A stretch of DNA of 40,865 nucleotides, taken from positions 1 through 40,865 of the IMG/VR virus record IMGVR_UViG_3300032288_002266. One strand, written 5' to 3'. Origin of the DNA: a virus. The translations under genes and the position numbers were made by a program. A model generated the notes under the pieces. The model made no database searches, was not told the origin of the DNA, and worked only from the letters and a program-made list of their open reading frames with translations. Each line of letters opens with the position of its first letter. Positions within the stretch are counted from its first letter, which is position 1. Shown here one piece after another: positions 1-9,026 of this stretch.

Positions 1-1353
1 CCAAAATCTGTAATTTACTGCTTTTGCCAGAACGAAAGCGTTAGCATCGAAGTCCAGCAGGCGGCGGTTTACCAGCAACTTCCTGCCGAGTTGAAGCGCA
101 AGAACACAGGCGACGTTCATTACATCAGCTACTCCGTGCAAAACGGGTTCACGGGGCGTGGCTTTATCCTTCCAAACGGCTCCCGGTGCAAATTCCTCTA
201 CTATACCCAGTTCGCTCAAGATCAAAGCATTCTGGAAGGTATGGAGCTTGGATCAAGGAATCCGTCGTGGATCAATTTAGGCGCGTGGGCCGATGAATAC
301 TTGGGTTCAATGGAATTGCTCGACCGGCTTTATCTCCGACTTGCTACCAGAAACGCCAAGCTGCTTTTGACGTTTACCCCCAAGGACGGAATCACAGAAA
401 CGGTGGCAAACTTTCTCCGCGAAGCTGTTACCAAGGAGCGGCGGGAGGCGGTGCTACTCAAAACGCTTCACAAGCAGCAGAATTGCGAGGTGCCATACGT
501 GCAAGTCAACGACCGAAAAAGCACGGCGATTCTCTACTTCCACACGGCAGACAACCCTTGGAGCGGCTACAATAGCGTCGTGGAAATGTGCGCGGCGAAA
601 GGAGATGTGAACTACACCCTTACGGCGGCTTACGGAGTTCCAACCAAGAGCTATTCAACGAAATTCCCCAAGTTTTCAACTTCCGTCAACGTGGTGAAAC
701 CGGAAGCGGTGCCAAAAGAAAACGTGAGCATTTACCACGTAATCGACCCAGCGGGAAAAAAGAACTGGTTCATGTGCTGGATTGCCGTTCAAGAAGATGG
801 GACTTGGTACGTGTTCCGCGAATGGCCAGACGTTCCTACTCACGGCAAATGGGCGGAACCTGGCAAAGAAGGGAAATGGAAACCCGGCGAGGCATCGCGA
901 GGACTTGGATATGGCTACCAGCGATACATCGAAACGATCACGGAGCTTGAAGACGGCGAGGAAATCTTTGAAAGACTGATTGACCCAAGGCTAGGGGCGC
1001 AGCGATTCCAGAGAGACGAAGGCGATTCTTGCATGATGGACGAACTTGACCGGCTTGACTTCATCGTAAAGCCCGCTCCCGGAATGGAGATTGAAGACGG
1101 GCTGCAAGACCTTGTTGACCTAATGGACTACGACACTTCTCGGCCAATTGACGCAACAAATCGCCCATATTTCTACATTTCAGAAGATTGTCAAAACATC
1201 ATTGAAGCGATGTCGGAATACACCGGGGAAGGCGGCAAATCGGAGGCTCACAAGGATTGTATCGACGTTCTTCGCTACGCAGCATCCGCCAAGATTGACC
1301 ACGTTCCGAAATCCAAGATGTATGCGGCGAGAGTGGGCGCAGGCGGTTATTGA
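1..1353 (+). CDS. terL: Terminase large subunit, C-terminal part (continues from 40584)
   Basis: ATP-driven DNA packaging motor and headful or end-cutting nuclease, acting at the portal vertex. The reading frame is open from base 1, so the gene is cut by the window edge; its N-terminus with the Walker A loop is at 40584-40865. Visible here are a Walker B-like WADE (Asp and Glu at 292-297), a coupling-type segment LLTFTPKDG shortly after it, and a C-terminal RNase H-like nuclease region starting at VIDPAG (Asp codon 745-747) and ending in a conserved Asp-rich helix (KDCIDVLRYA). Joined across the ends the protein would be about 542-544 residues, normal for TerL. The TTG at 91 is not the start: frame-continuous codons lie upstream. 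Family recognition is by motif layout and by its place after a TerS-like gene. Confidence 0.9.
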   Translation, partial: PKSVIYCFCQNESVSIEVQQAAVYQQLPAELKRKNTGDVHYISYSVQNGFTGRGFILPNGSRCKFLYYTQFAQDQSILEGMELGSRNPSWINLGAWADEYLGSMELLDRLYLRLATRNAKLLLTFTPKDGITETVANFLREAVTKERREAVLLKTLHKQQNCEVPYVQVNDRKSTAILYFHTADNPWSGYNSVVEMCAAKGDVNYTLTAAYGVPTKSYSTKFPKFSTSVNVVKPEAVPKENVSIYHVIDPAGKKNWFMCWIAVQEDGTWYVFREWPDVPTHGKWAEPGKEGKWKPGEASRGLGYGYQRYIETITELEDGEEIFERLIDPRLGAQRFQRDEGDSCMMDELDRLDFIVKPAPGMEIEDGLQDLVDLMDYDTSRPIDATNRPYFYISEDCQNIIEAMSEYTGEGGKSEAHKDCIDVLRYAASAKIDHVPKSKMYAARVGAGGY

Positions 1354-1384
1354 CATGCGACGAATATTTTCGGAGTCTTAGCGC

Positions 1385-2026
1385 ATGCCAAAAAGAGGTG
1401 ACGCTGGGCCGAATGGATTGATTTTTTACCGTAGAAAACGCGGGAAAGAAATCTGGTTGTTGCCAGAATCGTTTGCAAAAAAAGCGGAGGCAGACTTGGC
1501 ATGGAGGAAAGAGAATTACGCGAAAAATCGCGATGAGCTTTTGCAAAAAGCAAAGGAGTATTACTGCGCAAAAAAGGATACTGAGGAACACAAAAAAGCC
1601 AATCGACAAAGAGCGGCAAAATACCGAAAGGAACACCCTGAAAAGAATCGCGCTGCCATCAAGCGATGGGAAGCCGCGCACCCAGACACCATGAAGGCAA
1701 CCAAGTTGCGGTGGGTGAAAAATAATCCCGAGGCCGTGAAGGCTATTCGGATCACGGCTGAAGCCAATCGAAGATCGCGCAAGAAAAGCAACGGCGGGCA
1801 AATTTCACACGCCGAGATGGCGGAAATCAAAAAGAGGGCAGGAGGAATTTGCTATTACTGCAAACAAAAGGCAAAAAGTCTGACTTTTGATCATATTGTT
1901 CCGATTGCAAAAGGCGGACGGCATGCAAAAGACAATCTAGTGATGGCTTGTCCCAAGTGCAATTCTTCAAAAAACGACCAAGACCCGCACGTTTATGCCG
2001 CCAAGATTGGGAGACTTCTCATCTAG
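1385..2026 (+). CDS. HNH endonuclease, 213 aa
   Basis: Free-standing HNH nuclease. The C-terminal half has the zinc-finger-supported HNH core: CYYC near residue 156, DHIVPIAKGG as the His-metal motif, then N in DNLV and CPKCN. The N-terminal 110 residues are Lys/Arg/Glu-rich and contain repeated short modules (KNRDELL, YRKEHPEKN, WVKNNPEA) typical of phage HNH homing-type enzymes. The gene is more A-rich than its neighbours (runs such as gcaaaaaaggata), suggesting recent arrival. HNH proteins next to terminase are known to assist packaging cleavage in HK97-like phages, so either a homing or a packaging role is possible. The HNH call is firm; the role is open. Confidence 0.87.
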   Translation: MPKRGDAGPNGLIFYRRKRGKEIWLLPESFAKKAEADLAWRKENYAKNRDELLQKAKEYYCAKKDTEEHKKANRQRAAKYRKEHPEKNRAAIKRWEAAHPDTMKATKLRWVKNNPEAVKAIRITAEANRRSRKKSNGGQISHAEMAEIKKRAGGICYYCKQKAKSLTFDHIVPIAKGGRHAKDNLVMACPKCNSSKNDQDPHVYAAKIGRLLI

Positions 2027-2068
2027 CCTTGCTAAATCGTTGGTTTCAAATTAAAAAAACGCGCCGCA

Positions 2069-2929
2069 ATGACCGATCGCCAAACCATCAACCAAATCCT
2101 CATCAGGCTCAGAAAGCTTGAGCTGCAAAACGGCGGCGGGGGAGGTGGAGGCGCGGCATGGGGCGATATTACCGGCACTCTTTCGGATCAAACCGACCTG
2201 CAATCGGCGCTTGATGGGAAACAAGCAAGCGATGCCGACCTGACATCGTGGGCAGCAATTACGCGAGCTAGTGGGTTTGATTCCTTTACCGCTACTCCAA
2301 GCAGCGCAAACCTATCGTCGCTAGTTACTGATGAAACCGGCAGCGGTGCGCTTGTTTTTGGAACACTTCCGGCATTGGCTGGCTTTTCTAATACTGGATC
2401 AGTCACCTTTTCAACAGGATCAACTTTTACGTATGCCTCTGGTATTGCAGAAGTTCACCGCGCAGCGTTGCTAGGAGAAATTCTGAAATACGACCCAAAT
2501 GCGGCAGCAACCAGAACCAATCCGTCAGCTTACGCCGATGACGATGTTTTGGCCGGAAGCAACTTAACGAGTGGAATGTGGGAAATTTCATTTTATGCAT
2601 CGTTCAATGCTGGTCTTTGCGGTGTCATTCCGAGGCTTCTTTTTGGGACTGCCGCCAATGTTGACATGACGACAACTGGATACAACCTAGGAGGATATTT
2701 TCGAGGAAACCAAGCAATTGCGGCACTCCCATACACTACGGCAACCGGAGCAATAACAATGGCAGCACTAGCTGGAGCAAATTCAAATTGGCAATACACC
2801 GGATTCGCCACGGCGAGAATCACAGGCAACACCACGCTTGCGCTACAATACCAAAGAAATGCGGATTCGGCAGGTGCGACAATTATTCGTCGTGCTGGAG
2901 CATTTTTGCGAGCGCGGCGAATCAATTGA
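2069..2929 (+). CDS. Fibre-like virion protein with poly-Gly hinge
   Basis: A 286-residue protein, probably a tail or head fibre. A short N-terminal helix (residues 1-20) is followed by a run of eight glycines, then a repeat-like WGDITGTLSDQTDLQSALDGK segment. Such segments are common where trimeric phage fibres begin. The remainder is rich in Ser, Thr, Ala and Gly and predicted beta, with no enzymatic motif. It sits between the HNH gene and a small gene before the portal, an unusual place for a fibre. The start ATG follows an A-rich stretch without a Shine-Dalgarno sequence. Receptor binding is inferred from architecture only. Confidence 0.62.
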   Translation: MTDRQTINQILIRLRKLELQNGGGGGGGAAWGDITGTLSDQTDLQSALDGKQASDADLTSWAAITRASGFDSFTATPSSANLSSLVTDETGSGALVFGTLPALAGFSNTGSVTFSTGSTFTYASGIAEVHRAALLGEILKYDPNAAATRTNPSAYADDDVLAGSNLTSGMWEISFYASFNAGLCGVIPRLLFGTAANVDMTTTGYNLGGYFRGNQAIAALPYTTATGAITMAALAGANSNWQYTGFATARITGNTTLALQYQRNADSAGATIIRRAGAFLRARRIN

Positions 2930-2981
2930 CCGGCTCCGATAGTCTTGCCAACGTGATCTGAATGAAGTAATCAACGAACCA

Positions 2982-3362
2982 ATGAGCGACACGAAACTTG
3001 AAGGCGTAAAACGGAAGCTGGTTGCGGAGGATGCCGCCGCTTTGCGCGAGTTCCAAAAGACCCTGGTTGAAGGCGTCGATTGGTGGAAAGAAGGCGTTTC
3101 GACTTACTGGACTCACGAAGCCGCCGCCAAGTTCCACCAAACGCCAGCTATTGATGAAATCATTGCGGAACCGGTAGCGGAAATCATGATGCTCCGCGTC
3201 ACAAAGCCCGCAAAAAACAGCTATTTTGTGATGTGCGCAAGCCACGACGAAGCGGGTTGCTCCGTTCCCGTCCGGCTTCTCAAAAAAGGTTCCGGCATGA
3301 AACTCATCAAAAAGACCATCAGCGTCATCCGGCGTGACGGTCAATTCCAACAAGTGCGATGA
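2982..3362 (+). CDS. Hypothetical protein, 126 aa, coupled to portal
   Basis: Not recognised. A soluble mixed alpha/beta protein with a helical N-terminus (residues 1-40) and a basic C-terminus (KKTISVIRRDGQ). Its stop overlaps the portal start (ATGA at 3359-3362), so it is translated with the portal and probably serves head assembly. No membrane segment or metal motif is visible. Confidence 0.72.
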   Translation: MSDTKLEGVKRKLVAEDAAALREFQKTLVEGVDWWKEGVSTYWTHEAAAKFHQTPAIDEIIAEPVAEIMMLRVTKPAKNSYFVMCASHDEAGCSVPVRLLKKGSGMKLIKKTISVIRRDGQFQQVR

Positions 3363-5446
3363 CTGAAGACTTTGACGACATGGTTTACACCGAGGACGAA
3401 CCGGACATTCCGGTTTTGGCTCAATACTACGCGCAGACTACTTCCGACCTTGGTTTTTACTTTGACCAGTGCCGCCGGAATTATGATGACCGGCGCAATC
3501 TTTGGGCGGGAAAATCGTGGGATCTTCGCAAAAATGCAGTGGATGCGTTCCCGTGGCAGGGCGCAAGCGACCAAGAAACGCACGTTGTAGGCGAGCGGCT
3601 GGACACTCACGTTGCGCTGGCGATGAATGCCATGCAGCGCAGCAACGTCAAGGCGCTGGCGACTAAGGTCGAAAGCTTGCCGCGCGCTTCAAATGTTACC
3701 GCGTTTGCGAAATGGATGCGCTCAAATTACATCCGAAATTTCATGACCGAGCATGAAAAGGCGTGCAACTACGGTTTTGAGAAAGGGCTGATGGTCACTT
3801 ACGTCGGATGGGAGAAGATCGAGCAAACCTTCCAGCAAGAATTCACCCTTGAAGAAATCGCGGCGACCAATCCAGACGTTGCCGACATGATCGCACTTGG
3901 AGAAAATGACGACATGCTCGCTGAAATGCTGATTCAGGCGTTTCCGAAGCTCAAGCCAGCCCGCGCCAAAAAGGCAATCCGCCAGCTCCGTCAAAACGGT
4001 TCAGCTGTGCTTGTCGTGTCACGTTCCGGCCCGCTCCAATCCCGCCCGTTTGTCAAAGCATGCGCCCCCGATGGCGAGGTTTTCTTCCCTGCATACTGCA
4101 TGGACCCACAGAAAGCGCCTTACGTCTTTTGGAGGCAGCTTTACACTCCTCAAGAGATCGAGAACAAGGTCACGAACGAAGGATGGGACCGCGATTGGGC
4201 GGAAAAGATGATTGAGAACTTCCGGGGGATCGGCGTTGCTGAACTCACTTTTGATACGCAATACCAAAACCGCATTGCGGGCGGATACCCACGCGATATT
4301 TCCGGCAATAACGAGCTAATTTTGGTCGTTCATTGCTACCAGCGGCTAATCGACGAAGAAGACGGCAGCGAGGGAATCTACTGCACCGTTTTCAACCCTT
4401 ATTGGACAGGCGTGGATGGCGAGGATTGCCCCGCTTACGCCAAACGGGAGCTAATGAACGGTTACGACCAATACCCGTTTGCTGTAACCCGCATGAGCGC
4501 GGACAATGATCGGGTTTACGACCTTCAAGCCATGCCGGAACGCCTTCGGGGCGCTCAATGGCAAATCAAAGTTGAGCGGGACAGCCGGATTGACCGGACT
4601 AGTCTCGCAACCTGCCCGCCGCGTGAGGGACCGGCAGGACGCCCGCCGCCAGAGTGGGGGCCAGGGCGATACATCCCGACCCGTCGTCGCGGGGAATACG
4701 GGTATTCAGAAATTCCGCGCTTTGACCCAGGATCAATTGAGATCGAAAATACGCTGTCGGCAATGGCGGACAAGATCGTTGGGCTTGACCCAAGTTCGCC
4801 CTACACTCCGACACGCCAGCAGTTTTACGTCAACAAGACGCTGGAACACGGGTGCGCGGTCCTCAAGCTTGCTTACACTTGTTTCCAGCGTTTTGGCCCC
4901 GACGAAGTTTTCTTCAATGTCACTGGCGTTCCCGACCCAATCACAATGGAAAATATCGAGGACGACGCCTTTGACATTACCATGACGTTTGACACGCTTT
5001 CAAGCGACCCAGAAACCATGAAAGCGCGGGCGGAACAAATGGCTTCGCTGATGGCGTTTGACAAGAACGGGCGGATGGATGCTTCCAAACTTGTGGAATT
5101 CCTCGCCTACACTATCGACCCGGCGTTTGCCTCGCACGTTCTTTTGCCCGCCGAGGAAAACAGCCAGAAGCTTGTCAAAGCGATCACGGACGACTTCGCT
5201 AAACTCTTCGGAGGAGTTGCTGTTGGACCGCAACCAAATGGGGCGCAAGTCACCTTGCAGCTTGGTCAGCAATGGATGCAACAACCAGACGTTGCCCAGC
5301 GTTACCAAGGCGACGAGTCATTTAAAGCCCGCGTTGACGGATACTTCCAGCAAGCACAATTCCAAATCCAGCAGGCGCAAAACGCGCAAATTGGACGCAT
5401 CGGAGCCGCTCCAGCCGAGTTCCAAGGAACTAATCTTCAACCATGA
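3359..5446 (+). CDS. Portal protein, 695 aa
   Basis: Dodecameric head-vertex ring through which DNA is packaged and ejected. The call rests on size (695 residues, as in podophage portals), on position between terminase and scaffold/capsid, and on a typical portal make-up: an N-terminal stretch with WQGASDQETHVVGERLDTHV (reminiscent of P22/SU10-type portals), a central region with aromatic-rich strands (CYQRL, YPFAVTRMSADNDRVYDLQ) and a Gln-rich C-terminal helix (QQAQFQIQQAQNAQ) like the barrel or stem helices of large portals. It overlaps the genes on both sides by ATGA, indicating coupled translation. There is no enzymatic motif. Confidence 0.83.
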   Translation: MTEDFDDMVYTEDEPDIPVLAQYYAQTTSDLGFYFDQCRRNYDDRRNLWAGKSWDLRKNAVDAFPWQGASDQETHVVGERLDTHVALAMNAMQRSNVKALATKVESLPRASNVTAFAKWMRSNYIRNFMTEHEKACNYGFEKGLMVTYVGWEKIEQTFQQEFTLEEIAATNPDVADMIALGENDDMLAEMLIQAFPKLKPARAKKAIRQLRQNGSAVLVVSRSGPLQSRPFVKACAPDGEVFFPAYCMDPQKAPYVFWRQLYTPQEIENKVTNEGWDRDWAEKMIENFRGIGVAELTFDTQYQNRIAGGYPRDISGNNELILVVHCYQRLIDEEDGSEGIYCTVFNPYWTGVDGEDCPAYAKRELMNGYDQYPFAVTRMSADNDRVYDLQAMPERLRGAQWQIKVERDSRIDRTSLATCPPREGPAGRPPPEWGPGRYIPTRRRGEYGYSEIPRFDPGSIEIENTLSAMADKIVGLDPSSPYTPTRQQFYVNKTLEHGCAVLKLAYTCFQRFGPDEVFFNVTGVPDPITMENIEDDAFDITMTFDTLSSDPETMKARAEQMASLMAFDKNGRMDASKLVEFLAYTIDPAFASHVLLPAEENSQKLVKAITDDFAKLFGGVAVGPQPNGAQVTLQLGQQWMQQPDVAQRYQGDESFKARVDGYFQQAQFQIQQAQNAQIGRIGAAPAEFQGTNLQP

Positions 5447-5736
5447 CCGAAACCACCGAACAAACGATTGCCCGACTCGCGAAAGAGCGGGCGAAAACCA
5501 TCCTCGAAAACGGCGACTTTTGGGGAAGCCCAGGAGCAGCGAATACCAGTGCGCAGTGCATCGGCACGCTTCTTTCCTACCGCTACCAACTGCAACCCGA
5601 TCCCGAGCCAGTAAAGTTTCCGGCACTTGAGGAAACGCCCGCCATCATCGTGAAGGCAAAACGCGCCGAAAAAGTGAAGGAACCAGCATCCGCAAACATC
5701 GAAGCCAATGCAGAACCCGACCCCGCCGACGTTTGA
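5443..5736 (+). CDS. Hypothetical protein, 97 aa
   Basis: Not recognised. It overlaps the portal stop by four bases and the next gene by 29 bases. The N-terminal 50 residues form a helix then a loop (GDFWGSPGAANTS); the C-terminus is low-complexity Ala/Glu/Pro/Lys. Probably a head-assembly accessory, by position only. Confidence 0.65.
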   Translation: MTETTEQTIARLAKERAKTILENGDFWGSPGAANTSAQCIGTLLSYRYQLQPDPEPVKFPALEETPAIIVKAKRAEKVKEPASANIEANAEPDPADV

Positions 5737-5932
5737 GCAAGCCATCAAAGAGCTTGCTTTCAACGACTACTTTAAAGCCGTGGTCTTTGACCTGCTCGAA
5801 AGACGCGAGGCTGCAATCAAAGAGCTAGGCGCTTACAAGGACGATTCAGGCTTGCGCAAAGCAGCGGCAGAAGTAACCGTGTTCACGGACCTGCTTGACG
5901 CTTACCAAGTGCCAATCGGCGTCCCTGTTTAG
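5708..5932 (+). CDS. Hypothetical protein, 74 aa
   Basis: A small helical acidic protein starting inside the preceding gene in another frame (29-base overlap). It ends just before a strong terminator, so it closes the portal transcription unit. No family recognised. The overlap and the well-formed helical sequence (FEQAIKELAFNDYFKAVVFD) support it as a real gene. Confidence 0.62.
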   Translation: MQNPTPPTFEQAIKELAFNDYFKAVVFDLLERREAAIKELGAYKDDSGLRKAAAEVTVFTDLLDAYQVPIGVPV

Positions 5933-5954
5933 TGTGTCGTTTCGTGCGTGTCAG

Positions 5955-5985
5955 GCCCGCCCCTAGCAATGGGGGCGGGCTTTTT
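5955..5985 (+). terminator. Rho-independent terminator after the portal unit
   Basis: A perfect 9-bp GC stem, GCCCGCCCC (5955-5963) with GGGGCGGGC (5972-5980), an 8-base loop and then TTTTT (5981-5985). It separates the portal unit from the scaffold/capsid unit. Confidence 0.9.
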
Positions 5986-5990
5986 CGTGC

Positions 5991-6096
5991 CGTTCCGTAT
6001 CAAATCATTAGCAAGTTTATAAACATGCTTGCCATTTCGTAAATGAGACGCTAAGGATTCGCCATCGCCTACCTACCGGGGCGCAAATTCGGTTGC
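5991..6096 (+). promoter_or_regulatory. Probable capsid-operon promoter region
   Basis: An AT-richer gap between a terminator and the scaffold gene. It contains the 10-bp palindrome GTTTATAAAC (6015-6024) inside a wider GCAAG...CTTGC inverted repeat (6011-6032), and the 9-mer CTAAGGATT (6051-6059). That 9-mer recurs at 29431-29439 in front of the other structural operon. No convincing sigma70 -35/-10 pair is seen. A promoter here is inferred from position and the shared motif. Confidence 0.5.
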
Positions 6097-7125
6097 ATGA
6101 GTATCCAAGTCACGCCTAACGAGGGAGGCAAAACCCCGATTGACGACAGCCTGACCGTGGACGCGCTTGCCGCGATCCTCGCAGGGGAAGAAGTTCAAGA
6201 GACGGAAACTGAGGAAGCCCAAGAGGAATCCGAGGAAACGACCGAACCCGAGGAAACGGAGCAATCCGACGAGACGGAAGAGGAAGAAACCGAGGAGGAA
6301 CCTGAAGCGACCGAAGAAACCGACCTCGACAACCTGACCGACGAGCAGCTTGAAGCCTACCGAATCAAGTTCAAATCGAAGCTAGCCGCTGATGTGGCAA
6401 AACTCCGCAAAGCGAACCGCGAGAAGGAAGCGATCATTGCTCAACTCCAATCCAGCCAACCACAGGCGACTCCCGTTGAAGAGGTGACGAGCCGGTTCCT
6501 TGAAGGAATCGACACGCCGCAAGCCCTTTCCGACAAGGTGAGCGAACTGAAAAAGCTCGGAAAGGAAACGGCCAGACTGCTACTCGACTACGAAGATTAC
6601 GGGGCTAATGACCTGATCGAAGTCGGCGGGGGCAAGACCTACACCAAAAAGCAGCTTCGGGCGCTCGACCTTGAGATCAAGGAAACGCTCATCGAAGCCG
6701 TTCCGTTCAAGCAGGAGCAATTCCGCAAACTTGCGTTCATTGAAGGCGAAGCGGTAAAAGTGCAAGAACGGCTCAAGGTGGAAGTCAAAGAGTTGTCTGA
6801 CGAGGAATCGCCCATCGCTAAGAACTTCAAAGAACTGACGGAAAGCGAGCTTTTCCAAAAGATCACCAAGCAATTCCCGGAAGCTAAGGCAGTTTTGCCC
6901 TACCTCGCCGGACATGCGCTGAAGTCGATCCACGGCAAGCAAAAGCCAGCGATTGCAACCACACCGGGAAAGACTCCGAAGGCAAAACCGCCCGGAAACC
7001 CGGCAGGCGTGGGGGCAGCACCGGCCAAGCAAGCCAACAACGGAGAGCCGACAAAACTCCGGGACCGTGCATCACAGAGCGGAACCCGCGAGGACTTGGA
7101 AAGATACCTGGAAAGCATCATCTAA
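6097..7125 (+). CDS. Capsid scaffolding protein, 342 aa
   Basis: Directs procapsid assembly and leaves or is lost before packaging completes. The protein is extremely acidic at residues 25-75 (Glu/Thr-rich low complexity), then helical and Lys/Glu-rich with coiled-coil character (KLRKANREKEAIIAQLQ), and ends in a disordered Pro/Gly/Ala basic tail. This composition, and the position directly before the capsid gene, is typical of scaffolds of SU10- and P22-like phages. No protease motif is visible. The assignment is by composition and synteny. Confidence 0.78.
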   Translation: MSIQVTPNEGGKTPIDDSLTVDALAAILAGEEVQETETEEAQEESEETTEPEETEQSDETEEEETEEEPEATEETDLDNLTDEQLEAYRIKFKSKLAADVAKLRKANREKEAIIAQLQSSQPQATPVEEVTSRFLEGIDTPQALSDKVSELKKLGKETARLLLDYEDYGANDLIEVGGGKTYTKKQLRALDLEIKETLIEAVPFKQEQFRKLAFIEGEAVKVQERLKVEVKELSDEESPIAKNFKELTESELFQKITKQFPEAKAVLPYLAGHALKSIHGKQKPAIATTPGKTPKAKPPGNPAGVGAAPAKQANNGEPTKLRDRASQSGTREDLERYLESII

Positions 7126-7138
7126 CCGAATCAAAATC

Positions 7139-8119
7139 ATGGCTATTTCTACTACCTACGCGCCTAGTGCGCTTTCCGCCCGAACCGGACAAGGTTCCGC
7201 CATCGGCAACCGCGAAGACCTATCGGGGCTTGTCGCAATGCTCGACGCCAAGGACACCCCGTTGCTGTCCATCGCCAGCCGCACCGCCGCTAAGGCCACT
7301 TACCACGAGTGGATCGTGGACAAACTGGACGATCCGACCAACGATGCCGTCAACGAAGGCGCTGACGTTACCTCGTTTTCGGATGCGTTCAACAAAGTCG
7401 CCCGCCTCGGCAATCGCACCCAGCACTTCCGCCGCGACTGGCGCGTATCCAAAGAACAGGAGATCGTCAACAGCGCCGGGAAGCAGGATGTCGCCCGCGC
7501 CATCAGCAAAAAGCTCACCGAGCTGAAGCGCGATGTCGAAAAGCGGTTCTTGTCCGACGAGGACAGCGCCACGGAGAACGGCACCACCGCCAACGCCGCT
7601 CGCGGTCTTGGCGACTGGCTCGACAGCGCCGGACCTTCCGACGTTGCCGCCGACTACCGGACCCCTGCCGCGTCGATCATCGCCGCTGCTCCGACGGAAA
7701 TCACCTTGAACGACGTGATCGCGTCGATCTTCAATGTGAACGGCTCGATGAACAACCTGACCTGCCTTGCGGGCATCACGCTTCGCAAGCGCATTAGCGA
7801 GTTCACCCGCACGGACAACAACGCCTCGGAAACTGTTTACAACAGCGTTCAGTACACCGATACCAAGAAGGTCACGCTTGCCGTGAACATTTTCGACAGT
7901 GATTTCGGCATCTTGAACGTCATCAACGGCAACCCTCGTTGCATGCCTTCCGCTACCCGTGGCTACATCGTCAACCCGGCTTACGTCGGAGTTGCCTCGC
8001 TCATGCCGACCGGCACCGTCCGGCTGGAAGACCAGGGCGGCGGTCCTCGCGGTTACGTTGACTGCATGGAAACCCTCATCGTTCGCGACCCTCGCGCCCA
8101 TGGCAAGATCGCTTACTAA
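7139..8119 (+). CDS. Major capsid protein, SU10/DUF5309 type, 326 aa
   Basis: HK97-fold shell subunit. The N-terminal half reads like the DUF5309 (SU10 major capsid) family: DTPLLSIASRTAA, then HEWIVDKL, EGADV, RLGNRTQ, VSKEQEIVNSAGK and ELKRDVEKRFLSDE, in the order I know from that family. Codon use is strongly biased (Cys, Gly and Asp codons almost all end in C), as expected of the most abundant virion protein. The ATG at 7139, giving MAISTTYAPS, is chosen because the longer open frame upstream overlaps the scaffold and is basic nonsense. It is followed by a 31-base gap and a probable decoration protein. Confidence 0.9.
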   Translation: MAISTTYAPSALSARTGQGSAIGNREDLSGLVAMLDAKDTPLLSIASRTAAKATYHEWIVDKLDDPTNDAVNEGADVTSFSDAFNKVARLGNRTQHFRRDWRVSKEQEIVNSAGKQDVARAISKKLTELKRDVEKRFLSDEDSATENGTTANAARGLGDWLDSAGPSDVAADYRTPAASIIAAAPTEITLNDVIASIFNVNGSMNNLTCLAGITLRKRISEFTRTDNNASETVYNSVQYTDTKKVTLAVNIFDSDFGILNVINGNPRCMPSATRGYIVNPAYVGVASLMPTGTVRLEDQGGGPRGYVDCMETLIVRDPRAHGKIAY

Positions 8120-8150
8120 GCAACCCCACAACTAAGAAAGACGAACTACC

Positions 8151-8678
8151 ATGGCTGATACAGCACTTACCACCCTGCTCGTCAAAGGACCGGCAGCGAA
8201 CAACGAAGTCGGGCGCGGATGGACGCATAAGCTGGAGATTTCCTACGCGGATTTCCTCGGCATTGCCTCCGCGTCGGACGGCGACACCGTAACCGTTTCG
8301 TGCTTCACGATTCCGGCCTACAGCATCGTGCGCAACGTCGGATACCGTCTCGTCACGGCATTCGACGATAGCGGCGGTGGCACCACTGCCACGCTGTTGT
8401 TGGGCGACGAGGATGACACTGACGGATTCCTCACTTCGTCTGTTATCCACGTTGACGGGACTGAAGTGTTCATCGGTGCGAATACCGGAGCTTACTTCAC
8501 CGGCACGGACTCGGGCGCGGCTACTACGGCCAACGTCATCAAGGGCAAGACCTACACCGCCGCCAAGACGGTGAAGGCCATCTTCACCCCGTCCTCGTTC
8601 AAGATGGAGGAATCGACTCAAGGCAAGATTGTGATCTTTGCCGAGATCCTCGACACCAACATCCTGATCGCCAACTGA
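8151..8678 (+). CDS. Probable head decoration/minor capsid protein, 175 aa
   Basis: A beta-rich, Gly/Thr/Ala-rich acidic protein directly downstream of the capsid gene, with the same strong C-ending codon bias, which suggests high expression. It is followed at once by a terminator, so scaffold, capsid and this protein form one unit. Position, composition and bias argue for a capsid-associated decoration or fibre-base protein. No specific family recognised. Confidence 0.66.
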   Translation: MADTALTTLLVKGPAANNEVGRGWTHKLEISYADFLGIASASDGDTVTVSCFTIPAYSIVRNVGYRLVTAFDDSGGGTTATLLLGDEDDTDGFLTSSVIHVDGTEVFIGANTGAYFTGTDSGAATTANVIKGKTYTAAKTVKAIFTPSSFKMEESTQGKIVIFAEILDTNILIAN

Positions 8679-8689
8679 ACCACACCCAA

Positions 8690-8726
8690 GGCGGCAGTCC
8701 TTTACGGGGCTGCCGCCTACCTTTTT
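8690..8726 (+). terminator. Rho-independent terminator after capsid unit
   Basis: An 8-bp perfect stem GGCGGCAG (8690-8697) / CTGCCGCC (8710-8717) with a 12-base loop, followed by TACCTTTTT (T-run 8722-8726). The next gene starts four bases later, so read-through probably supplies it. Confidence 0.88.
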
Positions 8727-8729
8727 CCC

Positions 8730-9026
8730 ATGTCCGTCCTGCACTTCGCCCCCGGCGAGCTGAATGACCTGATCGTTGCCGAGCTTGTCTCTGGCCGCAA
8801 ATACGTGGACGCGCAGGAAAAAGCGCGTGAACGAGCGGCAGCGCAAGAAGCAGTTGCGGCACGCGGTCACAAAACGATTCCAGGACTTGGCAAACTCGCC
8901 ATTTCGCTTCCTCAACAAGAGTATTTCGATCTGATTGGCAAATACGGGAACGACTGTATGCATGACCGCGAGTTCTTGAAGGACTTGCAGAAGAAAGAAC
9001 CGCAGTTCAAAGTCGCTTCGCTATGA
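8730..9026 (+). CDS. Hypothetical protein, 98 aa
   Basis: A small helical protein with an Ala/Glu/Arg-rich central segment (residues 30-48). It ends with an ATGA overlap onto the adaptor-like gene. Not recognised. By position it is a head-completion or connector accessory. Confidence 0.68.
   Translation: MSVLHFAPGELNDLIVAELVSGRKYVDAQEKARERAAAQEAVAARGHKTIPGLGKLAISLPQQEYFDLIGKYGNDCMHDREFLKDLQKKEPQFKVASL

Noticed and set aside
5058-5630. 190-codon plus-strand ORF over the portal end
   Set aside because: Low-quality Ser/Arg/Thr-rich translation crossing two coupled genes; shadow.
7220-8131. 303-codon minus-strand ORF opposite the capsid gene
   Set aside because: The sequence is Val/Gly/Arg/Asp-rich and lacks protein-like pattern; it is a shadow caused by C-ending codon bias of the capsid gene.
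8076-8963. 295-codon minus-strand ORF
   Set aside because: Crosses the decoration gene, a terminator and the next gene; no RBS or domain pattern. Shadow.
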